From an uncultured Roseovarius sp. (GTDB lineage Bacteria > Pseudomonadota > Alphaproteobacteria > Rhodobacterales > Rhodobacteraceae): 64,000 nucleotides of DNA. Position numbers and translations under genes: made by a program. The stretch lies in assembly GCA_947503145.1 (NCBI GenBank), contig CANNCP010000006.1, positions 186,001 to 250,000 of the forward strand. The letters run 5' to 3'. Positions within the stretch are counted from its first letter, which is position 1; every line of letters begins with the position of its first letter. The notes under the pieces were generated by a model. It was not told where the DNA came from and made no database searches. It saw only the letters and a list, made by a program, of their open reading frames with translations. Shown here in pieces: positions 17,331 through 28,202 of the stretch.

Positions 17331-18824
17331 ATGAACGAAATCACCGCTTTCAATGCGACCGGCGCGCAGATTCAAAACGCCGACACGATGCCTCACTCGA
17401 TCGAGGCCGAGCAACAGTTGCTGGGTGCGATTCTGACCAACAATGATGTCTACGACCGCGTGGCCAGCATCATCGGTCCGCAGCATTTCTACGACCCCGT
17501 GCATGCCCGTATCTACGAGACGGCGGCGGCACGCATCGCCAAGAACAACCTTGCTTCGCCGGTGACGCTCAAGGCATTTATGGAAGAGGACGAGGGACTG
17601 AAGGAACTGGGCGGCCCGGCCTATCTGGTCAATCTCGCAGGGTCCGCCATCAGCAGCTTCGCGGTGCGCGACTATGCCCAGATGATCTATGATCTGGCGA
17701 TCCGGCGCGAGTTGATCGGCTTGGGTCACGACATCGCGGGCAAGGCCGCGCGCATGGATGTGGATAGCGAGCCCAAGGATCAGATCGTCGAGGCCGAACA
17801 ACAGCTCTACAAGCTGAGTGAACAGGGCCAGACCCAGAGCGGGTTTCAGAGCTTTCTCAGCGCTGTAACGGACGCAGTGAACGTCGCCAACGCGGCCTAT
17901 CAACGTGATGGCGGATTGTCGGGCATCTCTGCGGGCCTTGTCGACATGGACAAGATACTGGGCGGTCTGCACAAATCCGACCTGCTGATTCTGGCCGGGC
18001 GCCCGTCGATGGGCAAGACGTCTCTGGCCACGAACATCGCCTACAATGTCGCCAAGGCCTACCGTCGGGGCACCGGACCGGATGGTAGTCAGGGGGCCGT
18101 GGAAGGTGGCGTTGTCGGGTTCTACAGCCTGGAGATGAGCGCCGAACAGTTGGCCGCGCGAATCCTGTCGGAAGCCTCCGAGATTCCCAGCCAGCAAATC
18201 CGGTCGGGCGACATGACCGAGGCCGAATTCCGCAAGTTCGTCGATGCGGCCAAGCAACTGGAATCCTGCCCGCTCTATATCGACGACACGCCCGCCTTGC
18301 CGATCAGCCAGCTTGCGGCGCGCGCCCGGCGGCTGAAGCGGACGCACGGCCTTGATCTGTTGATCGTCGATTATCTGCAACTGGTGCGTGGTACCGGGCG
18401 GAACGAGAACCGGGTCAACGAGATTTCCGAGATCACCATGGGACTCAAGGCAATTGCCAAGGAACTCGATATCCCGGTGATCGCCCTGTCGCAGTTGTCG
18501 CGTCAGGTCGAAAGCCGCGACGACAAGCGGCCCCAGTTGAGCGACCTGCGCGAATCGGGTTCGATCGAACAGGACGCCGATGTGGTCATGTTCGTATTCC
18601 GCGAAGAATATTATGCCGAACGCGAGCAACCTTCCGAGGAACGGCTGGAGGAGATGGCCGCATGGCAGGAACGCATGGAACGGCTGCACGGCATGGCCGA
18701 GGTGATCATCGGCAAGCAGCGCCACGGGCCGATCGGCACCATCAAGCTGAGCTTCGAGGGCCGTTTCACCCGGTTCGGCAACCTGGTGCAACCCTGGCAG
18801 CAAACCGACGAGCACGAGTTCTGA
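17331..18824 (+). CDS. dnaB: Replicative DNA helicase DnaB
   Basis: 497 residues. The N-terminal domain ([20 protein letters not shown]) binds primase. The RecA-like C domain has Walker [18 protein letters not shown], Walker [11 protein letters not shown], and the [20 protein letters not shown] / [11 protein letters not shown] block. It is the hexameric fork helicase. The start is taken at 17331 (MNEITAF), the first position with family-like sequence. A 300-bp gap follows before alr. Confidence 0.95.
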   Translation: MNEITAFNATGAQIQNADTMPHSIEAEQQLLGAILTNNDVYDRVASIIGPQHFYDPVHARIYETAAARIAKNNLASPVTLKAFMEEDEGLKELGGPAYLVNLAGSAISSFAVRDYAQMIYDLAIRRELIGLGHDIAGKAARMDVDSEPKDQIVEAEQQLYKLSEQGQTQSGFQSFLSAVTDAVNVANAAYQRDGGLSGISAGLVDMDKILGGLHKSDLLILAGRPSMGKTSLATNIAYNVAKAYRRGTGPDGSQGAVEGGVVGFYSLEMSAEQLAARILSEASEIPSQQIRSGDMTEAEFRKFVDAAKQLESCPLYIDDTPALPISQLAARARRLKRTHGLDLLIVDYLQLVRGTGRNENRVNEISEITMGLKAIAKELDIPVIALSQLSRQVESRDDKRPQLSDLRESGSIEQDADVVMFVFREEYYAEREQPSEERLEEMAAWQERMERLHGMAEVIIGKQRHGPIGTIKLSFEGRFTRFGNLVQPWQQTDEHEF

Positions 18825-18981
18825 GCCAGTTCCCTCAGTCTGCGCGAGGTTTTTCACCAAAAAGTCTGGAAGGAAGAAAGTTGGCGAATTTTCTTTGCCA
18901 GTGGCAGGGCGAGGCTCCTTCTGCGCAGGCGAGCCACGCTTTGCACTTGACCTCTGTGGCACCCATGTCAAAACCCCTGAC

Positions 18982-20019
18982 ATGAGCACGCCAATCCTTA
19001 CCGTCGATCTGAACGCAATTGTCGCCAACTGGCGCGCACTGGATGCCCTGTCAGAGGGCGAGACCGGCGCGGCCGTCAAGGCTGACGCCTACGGTCTGGG
19101 CGCGGATCGTGTCTCGCGGGCGCTGGCGCGGGCAGGAGCGCGGACATTCTTTGTCGCGGTCGCCGAAGAGGCCGCGGCCCTGCGCGAGGCGCTCGGCCCC
19201 GGACCCGCGATATACATCCTGTCAGGGCATATGCCCGGGGACGCGGACATGATCGGCGATCTCGGTCTGGTACCAGTGATCAACTCGCTCGATCAGATGA
19301 TCCGCCATGTCGAGGCATTACCGGGCCGGGGCTTTGGGTTACAGCTCGATACCGGCATGAACCGGCTGGGGATGGAGCCGTCCGAATGGAGCGCCGTGCG
19401 CGAGATCGCGCTGGCGCAGAATCCGCAACTGATCATGAGCCATCTGGCCTGCGCGGACGAGCGCGATCATGGGATGAACCCGCAGCAGCTTAATCAGTTT
19501 CTCGACATGACGCAGGGCTGCGACTGTCCACTGAGCCTGTCCAATACCGGCGCGATCCTGCTCGATAGCGCCTATCATTTCGATCTGACTCGTCCGGGAA
19601 TCGGCCTTTATGGCGGACTGCCGTTCAGCGATGCGCGGCCTGTGGTCACGCTCGATATCCCGGTGATTCAGTGCCGTGACGTGCTGCCAGGCGAAACCGT
19701 GGGTTACGGCAACACCTGGGTCGCGCAACGTCCCAGCCGAATCGCCACGATCAGCGCAGGCTATGCCGATGGGATCATCCGCGCGATGGGTCCGCACGCG
19801 CAGGTCCACGCCGAAGATATGGCGCTGCCCGTTGCCGGGCGCATCTCGATGGACCTGATCGGCGTCGATGTGACCGATCTGGGCCGGGATCCGAAATCGG
19901 TGCAATTGTTGGGGCCGCATCAGTCGGTCGATACGCTGGCCAATGCCGCAGGCACCATCGGCTACGAAATCCTGACCTCCCTCGGTGCACGCTATACCCG
20001 GCGGTATCTGGGCGGATGA
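18982..20019 (+). CDS. alr: Alanine racemase
   Basis: 345 residues. The PLP lysine is Lys33 in [11 protein letters not shown]. The catalytic tyrosine region [16 protein letters not shown] and the [16 protein letters not shown] motif are in the C-terminal domain. It makes D-alanine for peptidoglycan. The stop overlaps the start of the downstream ABC permease by 4 bp (ATGA), tying cell-wall precursor and outer-membrane lipid transport genes into one transcript. Confidence 0.94.
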   Translation: MSTPILTVDLNAIVANWRALDALSEGETGAAVKADAYGLGADRVSRALARAGARTFFVAVAEEAAALREALGPGPAIYILSGHMPGDADMIGDLGLVPVINSLDQMIRHVEALPGRGFGLQLDTGMNRLGMEPSEWSAVREIALAQNPQLIMSHLACADERDHGMNPQQLNQFLDMTQGCDCPLSLSNTGAILLDSAYHFDLTRPGIGLYGGLPFSDARPVVTLDIPVIQCRDVLPGETVGYGNTWVAQRPSRIATISAGYADGIIRAMGPHAQVHAEDMALPVAGRISMDLIGVDVTDLGRDPKSVQLLGPHQSVDTLANAAGTIGYEILTSLGARYTRRYLGG

Positions 20020-20801
20020 CATGGATCGCCACCCTGCTCGCGTCGATCGGCCGGACGGTTCTGGGCGCGCTGGCCGCGATGGGGCGTCTCTCGATCTATG
20101 CGGGCGAGACAATCAGCCACATGATTCGTCCGCCGATCTACCTGAAGGAAATCGGCGGTGCGCTGCTGAGTGTTGGCTATTTCAGCCTGCCGGTCGTGGG
20201 ACTGACCGCGTTTTTCACAGGCGGCGCGCTGGCTTTGCAGATCTATTCCGGCGGTGCGCGCTTCAACGCCGAGTCGGTCGTGCCGCAGATCGTCGCCATT
20301 GGCATGGTGCGCGAACTGGGGCCGGTCCTTGTCGGCCTGATGATTGCTGCCCGTGTCACGTCATCCATTGCCGCCGAAATCGCGACGATGAAAGTGACCG
20401 AACAGCTTGATGCGCTGGTGACGCTTTCGACGCATCCGATGAAATATCTCACCGTGCCGCGCGTGCTGGCGGGTCTGGTCATGGTGCCTGTTCTGGTGGG
20501 TCTCGGCGATATCATAGGTGTTTTCGGTGGCTATATCGTGGGCATACACAGCCTCGGCTTCAACCCCGCTGCATATCTGCAAAACACGGTGGATTTCATC
20601 GAGGCACGCGATATTGTCACCAGCCTTGCCAAGGGTGCTGCCTTCGGCTTTATCGCCACGCTCATGGGTTGCTACTATGGCATGAACACCTCGCGTGGTG
20701 CGGCCGGTGTCGGTAAGGCGACCAAGGGGGCGGTCGAAGCCGCCGCCGTGCTGATCCTGGCCGCGAACTTCCTTCTCACCAACATATTTTTCACGATATG
20801 A
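20016..20801 (+). CDS. mlaE: MlaE-family ABC transporter permease
   Basis: 261 residues, about five to six membrane segments. Family features are [40 protein letters not shown], and [20 protein letters not shown], the EQ-loop that contacts the ATPase. Mla-type permeases move phospholipids between outer and inner membrane together with MlaF and a periplasmic MCE protein. It overlaps alr and mlaF by 4 bp each. No MCE-domain MlaD gene follows here, so that partner must be elsewhere. Confidence 0.9.
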   Translation: MTWIATLLASIGRTVLGALAAMGRLSIYAGETISHMIRPPIYLKEIGGALLSVGYFSLPVVGLTAFFTGGALALQIYSGGARFNAESVVPQIVAIGMVRELGPVLVGLMIAARVTSSIAAEIATMKVTEQLDALVTLSTHPMKYLTVPRVLAGLVMVPVLVGLGDIIGVFGGYIVGIHSLGFNPAAYLQNTVDFIEARDIVTSLAKGAAFGFIATLMGCYYGMNTSRGAAGVGKATKGAVEAAAVLILAANFLLTNIFFTI

Positions 20802-21544
20802 TAGAGTTACAGGACGTTCATAAATCCTTTGGCCCCAAGCGGGTCCTGCGCGGCGTGACCCTCTCGATCCCGCGGGGCAGCTCGATGGTGGTGATCGGTG
20901 GCTCTGGCACCGGCAAGTCGGTGCTGCTGAAATGCATCCTCGGCCTCATTCGGCATGATAGCGGCACAATCACGCTGGACGAAGAGGACGTGACCAAGGT
21001 CGAGCGCGACGCGTTTCTTGCCCGCTTCGGCATGTTGTTTCAGGGTGGCGCGCTCTTTGATTCATTACCCGTCTGGCAAAACGTCGCCTTTCGCCTGCTC
21101 CGCGGCTCGCTCAAGCGCCCCAAGGCGGAGGCGCGCGAGATCGCTATCGAAAAATTGCGGCGTGTCGGCCTTACTGCGGATGTGGCGGATCTCTTTCCCG
21201 CTGAGTTGTCAGGCGGCATGCAGAAACGCGTCGGCCTCGCGCGCGCCATTGCGGCGGAACCCGAGATCATCTTCTTTGACGAACCCACGGCCGGTCTTGA
21301 TCCGATCATGTCCGGCGTGATCAACGATCTCATCCGCGAGGTCGTGACCGAGATGGGCGCGACCGCCATGACCATCACCCACGACATGACCAGCGTGCGT
21401 GCCATCGCCGACAACATCGCGATGCTGCATGACGGGGTGATCCAATGGACCGGGCCAGTGGCGGATATGGATGCCTCGGGTGATCCTTACCTAGATCAGT
21501 TCATCCACGGCCGGGCCGAAGGGCCGATAGAGGCGGTGCGGTAG
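20798..21544 (+). CDS. mlaF: MlaF-type ABC transporter ATP-binding protein
   Basis: 248 residues with Walker A GGSGTGKSVLLKCILG, signature LSGGMQKRVGLARAI and Walker B IIFFDEPTAGLDPIMSGVI. The best context match is the Mla phospholipid-transport ATPase because the gene directly follows mlaE with a 4-bp overlap. Confidence 0.9.
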   Translation: MIELQDVHKSFGPKRVLRGVTLSIPRGSSMVVIGGSGTGKSVLLKCILGLIRHDSGTITLDEEDVTKVERDAFLARFGMLFQGGALFDSLPVWQNVAFRLLRGSLKRPKAEAREIAIEKLRRVGLTADVADLFPAELSGGMQKRVGLARAIAAEPEIIFFDEPTAGLDPIMSGVINDLIREVVTEMGATAMTITHDMTSVRAIADNIAMLHDGVIQWTGPVADMDASGDPYLDQFIHGRAEGPIEAVR

Positions 21545-21623
21545 AGAAGCAGCGCCGTGGCGGTTGCATGGTTGGCCTGCACGACATAGCTGATAGTAAC
21601 CTTTCTCCGCCAAGGCTGCAGTC

Positions 21624-22064
21624 ATGCTCCGTCTCGCCAACCTCGCCCTGCTCATCCTCTTCCCGCTGGCCTGGTTCGCGCCAATTATGCGTGCCGGGCT
21701 GCTGCCGCTCTTTGGTCTGAGCGAAATCAGCATCATCTCGGGGTTGCAATCCCTCTGGGATACGGACGTGGCGCTGGCGCTGCTCGTCACGTTTTTTGCC
21801 CTCTTTGCGCCCTATGCCAAAACCATCGGGCTGGCGCTCATCCATTTTGGCCTGATGCGCCGCAAGGCCCTGCCCGCGCTACAGATCCTGGGCAAGCTGG
21901 CGATGGCCGACGTGTTCCTGATCGCACTCTACATCGTGGTCGTCAAAGGCGTCGGAATGGCGACCGTCGAGACCGCCTGGGGGCTCTACTTCTTTACCGG
22001 TTGCATCCTTGCATCCATCATCATCGGCCATTTCAGCCAAAAGCGAAAACCACACAGGGTTTGA
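21624..22064 (+). CDS. Paraquat-inducible protein A-like membrane protein
   Basis: 146 residues with four hydrophobic segments (LALLILFPLAWFAPIM, LALLVTFFALFAPYAKTIGL, LAMADVFLIALYIVVVKGVG, GLYFFTGCILASIIIG). This corresponds to one PqiA-type domain; enterobacterial PqiA has two. PqiA works with MCE proteins in envelope lipid transport, which fits the neighbouring MlaEF genes. It is on the same strand 79 bp downstream. The exact function is inferred from family and neighbourhood. Confidence 0.75.
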   Translation: MLRLANLALLILFPLAWFAPIMRAGLLPLFGLSEISIISGLQSLWDTDVALALLVTFFALFAPYAKTIGLALIHFGLMRRKALPALQILGKLAMADVFLIALYIVVVKGVGMATVETAWGLYFFTGCILASIIIGHFSQKRKPHRV

Positions 22065-22096
22065 CGCCGCCCGCGCGCTGGGGCATGACCCGGAGC

Positions 22097-23461
22097 ATGG
22101 CGAAAACACCTAGCTTCACCTGCAATGCCTGCGGCGCGGTCCATAACAAATGGTCCGGGCGCTGCGATGCCTGCGGGGATTGGAACACGATCGTCGAAGA
22201 TACCGGCCTCAGTGCCGGGCCTGCCGCGAATTCCCTGGGCAAGGTGCGCGGCAAGGGCATGGTGCTTACCGACCTTTCTGCAAAGGAAACGCCACCGCCA
22301 CGCACCATGAGCGGACTGGAGGAACTGGACCGCGTTCTGGGCGGTGGCCTCGTGCCCGCCTCGGCGCTGCTGGTGGGCGGTGATCCGGGCATCGGAAAAT
22401 CCACGTTGCTCTTGCAGGCCGCATCAGATTTTGCACGCAAGGGACTGAAAACCATATATGTTTCTGGTGAGGAATCCAGCGCGCAGGTGCGCATGCGGGC
22501 CGAACGGCTGGGGCTGCGGGATGCGCCCGTGAAACTGGCCGCCGAGACCAATCTGCGCGATATCCTGACCACGATGGAGGCGGAAAAGCCGCAGTTGGTC
22601 ATCATCGATTCGATCCAGACCATGTGGCTCGATACCATCGGCTCCGCTCCGGGCAGCGTCAGTCAGGTGCGCGCCGCCGCGCACGAACTGACCAGTTTTG
22701 CCAAGCGCAAGGGCGTGAGCGTCGTCCTCGTGGGTCACGTCACCAAGGACGGCCAGATCGCCGGCCCCCGCGTGGTCGAGCATATGGTCGATACCGTACT
22801 CTATTTCGAAGGCGAGCGCGGCCACCAGTTCCGTATCCTGCGCGCGGTCAAGAACCGGTTCGGCCCCGCCGACGAGATCGGTGTTTTCGAGATGACCGGA
22901 CGTGGCCTGGCGGAGGTCTCGAACCCGTCCGCTCTTTTTCTCAGTGAACGTGGCAAACCTTCGCCCGGCTCGGCGGTTTTTGCCGGAATAGAGGGCACCC
23001 GCCCCATGCTGGTCGAGTTGCAGGCGCTGGTCGCCCCCAGCCCGCACTCTCAGCCGCGCCGCGCGGTAGTAGGCTGGGACGGCGCACGACTGGCGATGAT
23101 CCTTGCGGTGCTCGAATCGCGCTGCGGTATCCCGTTTGCCGGGCTCGATGTCTATCTCAACGTTGCAGGTGGCATGAAAATCAGCGAACCGGCAGCCGAT
23201 CTGGCCGTTGCCGCTGCGTTGCTCAGCGCGCGCGAAGATAGCGCACTACCTGCCGATACAGTGGTTTTCGGCGAAATAAGCCTCTCTGGAGCGCTTCGAC
23301 CGGCCCCACAGACGGAAAACAGGTTGAAAGAAGCCCAAAAACTTGGTTTCAACGCCGCAATCGTTCCTAAAGGTGGCAAGCCCGGTGGCGCGACCGGTCT
23401 AAGCCTGACAAGATTGGAAGATCTGACCGCTTTTGTGGGTGACATATTCGGCGCAGGCTAG
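22097..23461 (+). CDS. radA: DNA repair protein RadA
   Basis: 454 residues. An N-terminal C4 zinc finger (CNACGAVHNKWSGRCDACG), Walker A VGGDPGIGKSTLLLQAA, the RadA signature KNRFG (AVKNRFGPADEIGVFEM) and a Lon-like C-terminal domain (LDVYLNVAGGMKISEPAADL) are present. It is a RecA-related helicase for branch migration in recombinational repair. The start MAKTPSF at 22097 gives the usual family N terminus; an ATG four codons earlier is possible. Confidence 0.94.
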   Translation: MAKTPSFTCNACGAVHNKWSGRCDACGDWNTIVEDTGLSAGPAANSLGKVRGKGMVLTDLSAKETPPPRTMSGLEELDRVLGGGLVPASALLVGGDPGIGKSTLLLQAASDFARKGLKTIYVSGEESSAQVRMRAERLGLRDAPVKLAAETNLRDILTTMEAEKPQLVIIDSIQTMWLDTIGSAPGSVSQVRAAAHELTSFAKRKGVSVVLVGHVTKDGQIAGPRVVEHMVDTVLYFEGERGHQFRILRAVKNRFGPADEIGVFEMTGRGLAEVSNPSALFLSERGKPSPGSAVFAGIEGTRPMLVELQALVAPSPHSQPRRAVVGWDGARLAMILAVLESRCGIPFAGLDVYLNVAGGMKISEPAADLAVAAALLSAREDSALPADTVVFGEISLSGALRPAPQTENRLKEAQKLGFNAAIVPKGGKPGGATGLSLTRLEDLTAFVGDIFGAG

Positions 23462-23487
23462 CGCCCCAGCAGGACGAGGCAAGGCAT

Positions 23488-24048
23488 ATGGAAGGCTTCA
23501 CCATCATCGACGGGGTCGTAGCGCTGGTTATCGTGCTTTCGGCACTTTTAGCCTATTCGCGCGGCTTCGTGCGCGAGACGTTGGCGATTGCCGGCTGGAT
23601 CGTGGCGGGCATCGTCGCCTTCATCTTTGCCCCGCAGGTCGAACCGCTGGTCAAGGAAGTCCCCGTCGTGGGCGAGTTCATCGCCGACAGCTGCGAGCTG
23701 AGCATGATCGGGGCCTTCGCGGTGGTCTTTGCCGTCGCCCTGATCGTGGCGTCGCTGATCACGCCGCTCTTTTCGTCGCTGGTGCAACGCTCGGCGCTGG
23801 GAGGCCTCGATCAGGGGATCGGATTTCTCTTTGGTGTGGCACGCGGCATCCTGTTGGTGGCGATTGCCTATTTCGTCTACGAAACGGTCATTTCCTCGCA
23901 GAACATCCAGATGATCGACGACAGCCGTTCGGCACGCATCTTTGCGCATCTTACCGGGCGCATCGAAGACGGCAATCCTGAACAGGCGTTGGGCTGGATC
24001 ACGGCGCAGTACGAGGCGCTCGTCGGCGCCTGCGAAGTGCAGCAGTAA
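23488..24048 (+). CDS. cvpA: CvpA family membrane protein
   Basis: 186 residues with four transmembrane segments. The start MEGFTIIDGVVALVIVLSAL and SRGFVRETLAIAGWIVAGIV are the typical CvpA N-terminal region (colicin V production family). E. coli cvpA is next to purF; here purF is two genes downstream, with a transporter between, which supports the call. The molecular function is not defined. Confidence 0.85.
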   Translation: MEGFTIIDGVVALVIVLSALLAYSRGFVRETLAIAGWIVAGIVAFIFAPQVEPLVKEVPVVGEFIADSCELSMIGAFAVVFAVALIVASLITPLFSSLVQRSALGGLDQGIGFLFGVARGILLVAIAYFVYETVISSQNIQMIDDSRSARIFAHLTGRIEDGNPEQALGWITAQYEALVGACEVQQ

Positions 24049-24052
24049 GGCC

Positions 24053-24499
24053 ATGTCCAACACGACCTTGATCGCGCTGGCGTTGATGGCAATATCGGGG
24101 GTAGCGATCTCCGTGCAGGCACCTCTCAACGCGATGCTGGGGCGCGGCATCGGCAGCCCGATGGGGGCTGCAACGATATCGTTCGGCATCGGGTTCATCG
24201 TGCTGCTGGTACTCACCCTGATCATCGGCGACGGCGCCAGCCTGGCACGGCTGGGCGCGGTGCCGCTCTGGCTGATGATCGGCGGAGCGATGGGGGCGAT
24301 CTATGTGTTTTCCGCGCTCTGGAGCGTGCCGGTGCTGGGTGTCCTGACCGCCACGACAGTGCTGATTCTGGGCCAGATGATCGGCGCGCTGCTGTTGGAT
24401 TATTTCGGCGCTTTCGGCCTTCCCGCCCAGGCGCTGTCGCCGACGCGGATGATGGCGGCCGCGCTGGTCGTCGGCGGCGTGGTGCTGTCGCGTTTCTGA
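24053..24499 (+). CDS. DMT-superfamily small transporter (YdcZ/DUF606-like)
   Basis: 148 residues with about five hydrophobic segments (LIALALMAISGVAISVQAPL, AATISFGIGFIVLLVLTLII, WLMIGGAMGAIYVFSALWSV and VLTATTVLILGQMIGALLLD). These match the DUF606/YdcZ branch of drug/metabolite transporters. The substrate is not predictable. It lies 4 bp after cvpA on the same strand. Confidence 0.75.
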   Translation: MSNTTLIALALMAISGVAISVQAPLNAMLGRGIGSPMGAATISFGIGFIVLLVLTLIIGDGASLARLGAVPLWLMIGGAMGAIYVFSALWSVPVLGVLTATTVLILGQMIGALLLDYFGAFGLPAQALSPTRMMAAALVVGGVVLSRF

Positions 24500-24640
24500 G
24501 CGCGCGCCGCCGCTGACGCTGCGGTAGTGACGCCAAAGAAGATATGCTGCGGATCGGCTCGTGACATCAGGCATCGTACCGATTATGGGTAGAGCTTCTG
24601 TGACAATCGGATTCGGAGCTTTCCCGCCTTGTCCAAACAT

Positions 24641-26119
24641 ATGCCCCCCGCCCACCCGTTCGACACCTCGTATCTGCGCGATGTCGCCGACGAGGATAAG
24701 CTGAAAGAAGAGTGCGGCGTCTTTGGCGTGATCGGCGTGACCGAGGCCGCCAATTTCGTTGCCCTCGGCCTGCACGCGCTACAGCACCGTGGCCAAGAGG
24801 CGGGTGGGATCGTCTGCCACCATCCCGAACACGGGTTCAACAGCGCCCGCCGGTTCGGCTATGTGCGCGACAATTTCACCAAGCAGAGCCTGATGGAGAC
24901 GCTGCCCGGCCCGCTGGCCATCGGGCATGTCCGCTATTCCACCTCGGGCGGCAAGGCACCTCAGATCCGCGATGTTCAACCCTTCTTTGGCGAATTTGCC
25001 ATGGGTGGGGCCGCTATCGCGCATAACGGCAACATCACCAATGCCGACGCGCTGCGTCGCGAATTGATCGAACGCGGCAGCATCTTTCAGTCCAGTTCCG
25101 ACACCGAATGCATTATTCACCTGATGGCCCGCTCACTGCAACGCACCATCCCCGACCGGATGCAGGATGCGCTGCGCCGGGTCGAAGGCGCGTTTTCCAT
25201 CGTCGCCATGACCCGGACCAAACTGATCGGCGTGCGCGACCCGCTGGGTGTGCGCCCGCTGGTCCTGGGCCAGGTGGCGGATGGCTGGGTGCTCAGTTCC
25301 GAGACTTGCGCGCTGGATATCATCGGCGCGAAATATGTGCGCGAAGTGGAACCCGGCGAGATGGTCGTGATCAACGGCAATGGCGTCGAGAGCCATTTCC
25401 CCTTCCGTCGGCAAAAGCCACGCTTCTGCATTTTCGAACATGTCTATTTCAGTCGCCCCGATTCGATCATCGGCCAGCGCAGCGTCTATGAAACCCGCCG
25501 CCAGATCGGCATCGAACTGGCCCGCGAGGCTCCGGTAGACGCCGATCTCGTCTGCCCGGTACCTGACAGCGGCACGCCTGCCGCCATCGGCTACAGCCAC
25601 GAGTCCGGCATTCCCTACGCGATGGGTATCATCCGCAATCAGTATATGGGGCGCACCTTCATCGAGCCGACCGAGCAGATCCGCAACATGGGCGTCCGGC
25701 TGAAGCTGAACGTGAACCGTGCGCTGATCAAGGGCAAGCGCGTGATTCTGGTCGATGACAGCGTGGTGCGCGGCACCACAAGCCGCAAGATCAAGGAAAT
25801 GGTCATCGATGCCGGGGCGAAAGAGGTCCATTTTCGAATCGCCTCGCCGCCGACCGCCTGGCCCTGCTTTTACGGCGTGGATACTCCGCAACGCGAAAAA
25901 CTGCTGGCCGCGACAATGTCCGAAGACGAGATGTGCGCGCATCTTCAGGTCGACAGCCTGCGGTTTATCACGCTTGACGGCCTATACCGGGCCGTCGGCG
26001 AAGCGTCTGGGCGCAACGCGGCATGCCCACAATACTGCGACGCCTGTTTTTCCGGCGAATACCCGGTGGAGCCATCCGATCAGATCGAAAAGGGATTCGA
26101 ACTGAAGGCGGCCGAGTAA
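24641..26119 (+). CDS. purF: Amidophosphoribosyltransferase
   Basis: About 492 residues. The glutaminase N-terminal nucleophile Cys follows a short propeptide in LKEECGVFGVIGV. The PRPP signature is RVILVDDSVVRGTTSRKIKE, and C-terminal CPQYCDACFSGEYP is typical. It catalyses the first step of purine synthesis. The start is uncertain: ATG at 24641 or a TTG four codons earlier that has GGAG 10 bp upstream. Confidence 0.94.
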   Translation: MPPAHPFDTSYLRDVADEDKLKEECGVFGVIGVTEAANFVALGLHALQHRGQEAGGIVCHHPEHGFNSARRFGYVRDNFTKQSLMETLPGPLAIGHVRYSTSGGKAPQIRDVQPFFGEFAMGGAAIAHNGNITNADALRRELIERGSIFQSSSDTECIIHLMARSLQRTIPDRMQDALRRVEGAFSIVAMTRTKLIGVRDPLGVRPLVLGQVADGWVLSSETCALDIIGAKYVREVEPGEMVVINGNGVESHFPFRRQKPRFCIFEHVYFSRPDSIIGQRSVYETRRQIGIELAREAPVDADLVCPVPDSGTPAAIGYSHESGIPYAMGIIRNQYMGRTFIEPTEQIRNMGVRLKLNVNRALIKGKRVILVDDSVVRGTTSRKIKEMVIDAGAKEVHFRIASPPTAWPCFYGVDTPQREKLLAATMSEDEMCAHLQVDSLRFITLDGLYRAVGEASGRNAACPQYCDACFSGEYPVEPSDQIEKGFELKAAE

Positions 26120-26282
26120 CCGGCGCAATCCTAAAATGATCCCCGGCAGGCATCCGGTGGCACTTTGTTGCCATCAATGCGGCGTTGCGGCTTTATCCTG
26201 CCGATACTTTTCACCTCCCCTTTCGCATGTCTGCGCACAGGCATAAGTCAGCGCGCTGAAACACGCCTTGAAAGGGGATGAC

Positions 26283-26552
26283 GTGACAGAGTTCAGCGAT
26301 ACGACAGCGCAATCGCAGGTGGTCAAGACCGCCGCGACACAAGAAGCCGATATACCGTCGGGCACCGTCCTGATCGGGACCGTCACAGCCGAGAATCGCG
26401 CCTATGCACTGGTGAAATCAGACCGGGGTGAGATCGTACAGGTCAAACCCGGCGACAAGATCGGTCGTCATACCGTGGCCGCGATCGAGCAGGGGCAGAT
26501 CATCCTGATGCAGAACGGGCAGACGCTACGCATGCTCATTCCCGGAGGATGA
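26283..26552 (+). CDS. Small GspC/PilP-like protein
   Basis: 89 residues from a GTG at 26283, chosen because AAAGGGG lies 6 bp upstream. The C-terminal 55 residues (GTVLIGTVTAENRAYALVKS, VKPGDKIGRHTVAAIEQGQI, ILMQNGQTLRMLIPGG) have the beta-rich homology-region pattern of GspC and PilP proteins of type II secretion and pilus systems. There is no transmembrane segment, signal peptide or secretion gene nearby. The assignment is fold-like similarity only. Confidence 0.55.
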   Translation: MTEFSDTTAQSQVVKTAATQEADIPSGTVLIGTVTAENRAYALVKSDRGEIVQVKPGDKIGRHTVAAIEQGQIILMQNGQTLRMLIPGG

Positions 26553-26621
26553 GCAGCACTGCGGTCGCGGCCATGCGCATTGCCCCTTGATTTGCGCGCC
26601 AATGGATGAAAAGCCCTTGGC

Positions 26622-27275
26622 ATGATCCAAGATACCCCCTCCCCCGTCGCGCTGATCACCGGTGCCTCGCGCGGCCTCGGCGCCGCGCTGGCCGAAGAGT
26701 TGGCCCCGCAATACCACATCGTTGCCGTAGCCCGTACCACCGGCGCGCTGGAAGAGCTGGATGACCGCATCCAGGCTGCCGGGTACAGCGCCACGCTGGC
26801 CCCGATGGACATCACCAACCCGGACGCGATGCGCCAACTCTGCCGCTCGATCCATGACCGGTGGGGCAATGTCGCGCTCTGGGCGCATACCGCAGTCCAT
26901 GCGGCGCCCCTCACGCTGGCCGCGCATCTGGATGCGCGCGACTGGGACAAGTCAGTGGCCTGCAACGTCACGGCCACCGGGCAACTGATCCCGTTCATCG
27001 CGCCGTTGCTGGGCGAGAGCGGTCAGGCGATATTCTTTGAAGATTTCAAGGCAGGCGAGAAATTTTACAGTGCGTATGGCGCCACCAAGGCCGCTCAGAT
27101 CGCTCTGGCGCGATCTTGGCAGGCGGAAACCGCCCGGACCGGCCCGCGCGTACACATCGTCAGCCCGGCACCGATGCCCACGGCCACACGCGCGCGATTC
27201 CATCCCGGCGAGGCCCGCGATGACCTGGCTGACCCACGCGCCGAGGCGCGCCGCCTGCTGAGCCTTCTGGGTTAA
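26622..27275 (+). CDS. Short-chain dehydrogenase/reductase, atypical
   Basis: 217 residues with the Rossmann glycine motif ALITGASRGLGAALAEELA and YxxxK in FYSAYGATKAAQ. The position 13 residues before the catalytic Tyr, where Ser normally sits, is in FFEDFKAGEKF with no Ser. Activity may therefore differ from classical SDRs. The substrate is unknown. It is monocistronic between the GspC-like gene and surE. Confidence 0.7.
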   Translation: MIQDTPSPVALITGASRGLGAALAEELAPQYHIVAVARTTGALEELDDRIQAAGYSATLAPMDITNPDAMRQLCRSIHDRWGNVALWAHTAVHAAPLTLAAHLDARDWDKSVACNVTATGQLIPFIAPLLGESGQAIFFEDFKAGEKFYSAYGATKAAQIALARSWQAETARTGPRVHIVSPAPMPTATRARFHPGEARDDLADPRAEARRLLSLLG

Positions 27276-27419
27276 ATCGAGATCTTTTGCCCCGAAAGCC
27301 TGCACGGAGGGCCGGGCAGACAGCAGCAGGTTTTCAAAGCGACAAATGACCACCGCGCCCGCTTGCCGGCTTGCCCCCTGCCCGCTACACAAGGGTAAAC
27401 GCGGGGCAGGAGCGGTAAA

Positions 27420-28202
27420 TTGCGCATTCTCATCACCAATGACGACGGTATCAACGCACCCGGGCTGGAGGTGATGCAAGAGATCGCCCAGGAACTGGCC
27501 GGATCCGGGGGGGAGGTGTGGACAGTGGCGCCTGCGTTCGAACAATCGGGCGTGGGGCACTGCATCTCCTACACCCAGCCGATGATGGTCAGCCAGATGG
27601 ACGATCGCCGCTATGCCGTGCAGGGCAGCCCCGCCGATTGCGTGCTGGCGGCGCTGCATGACATCATGCGGGGGCAATTGCCCGATCTCATCCTGTCAGG
27701 TGTCAACCGCGGCAACAACTCAGCCGAGAACGCGGTCTATTCCGGCACTGTCGGTGCCGCGATGGAGGCCGCGCTGAATGGCATGCCGGCCATCGCGCTC
27801 AGCCAGTATTATGGCTCTGAAAACCGCGATCTGGATGACCAGTTCGATGCCGCGCGCCAGCATGGCCTGAGCACCGTACAGCGCCTGCTGGACAAGGGCA
27901 TCTGGACACGTGACGATTACGGCATCTTCTACAACGTGAACTTTCCACCCGTACCCGCCGCCGCGGTCATGGGATTGCGTGTCGCCCCGCAGGGGTTCCG
28001 CCGTGACATGGGCTTTGGCGTGGTGCCGCATGATTCACCCTCGGGCCGGCGGTTCCTGTGGGTCACCGGTGCCCAGCAGAGCCAGCCCACCGCCGAAGGG
28101 TCGGACGCGGACATGAACCTCAAGGGCTATATCTCGGTCACGCCGATGCGCGCTGACCTGACGGCCCACGACATGCTGGAGCCACTGAAAGCCATCGAAT
28201 GA
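27420..28202 (+). CDS. surE: 5'-nucleotidase SurE
   Basis: 260 residues. The metal site is in [19 protein letters not shown] (two Asp), with [20 protein letters not shown]. SurE is a survival phosphatase acting on nucleoside monophosphates. The start is a TTG at 27420 with GGAG 7 bp upstream; it yields the invariant [11 protein letters not shown] terminus. It overlaps pcm by 4 bp. The order surE-pcm-nlpD is the classic stationary-phase gene set. Confidence 0.95.
   Translation: MRILITNDDGINAPGLEVMQEIAQELAGSGGEVWTVAPAFEQSGVGHCISYTQPMMVSQMDDRRYAVQGSPADCVLAALHDIMRGQLPDLILSGVNRGNNSAENAVYSGTVGAAMEAALNGMPAIALSQYYGSENRDLDDQFDAARQHGLSTVQRLLDKGIWTRDDYGIFYNVNFPPVPAAAVMGLRVAPQGFRRDMGFGVVPHDSPSGRRFLWVTGAQQSQPTAEGSDADMNLKGYISVTPMRADLTAHDMLEPLKAIE

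Noticed and set aside
17232..19079. 615-codon minus-strand frame opposite dnaB
   Set aside because: It is antisense to the well-supported helicase and its residues show no known motif.
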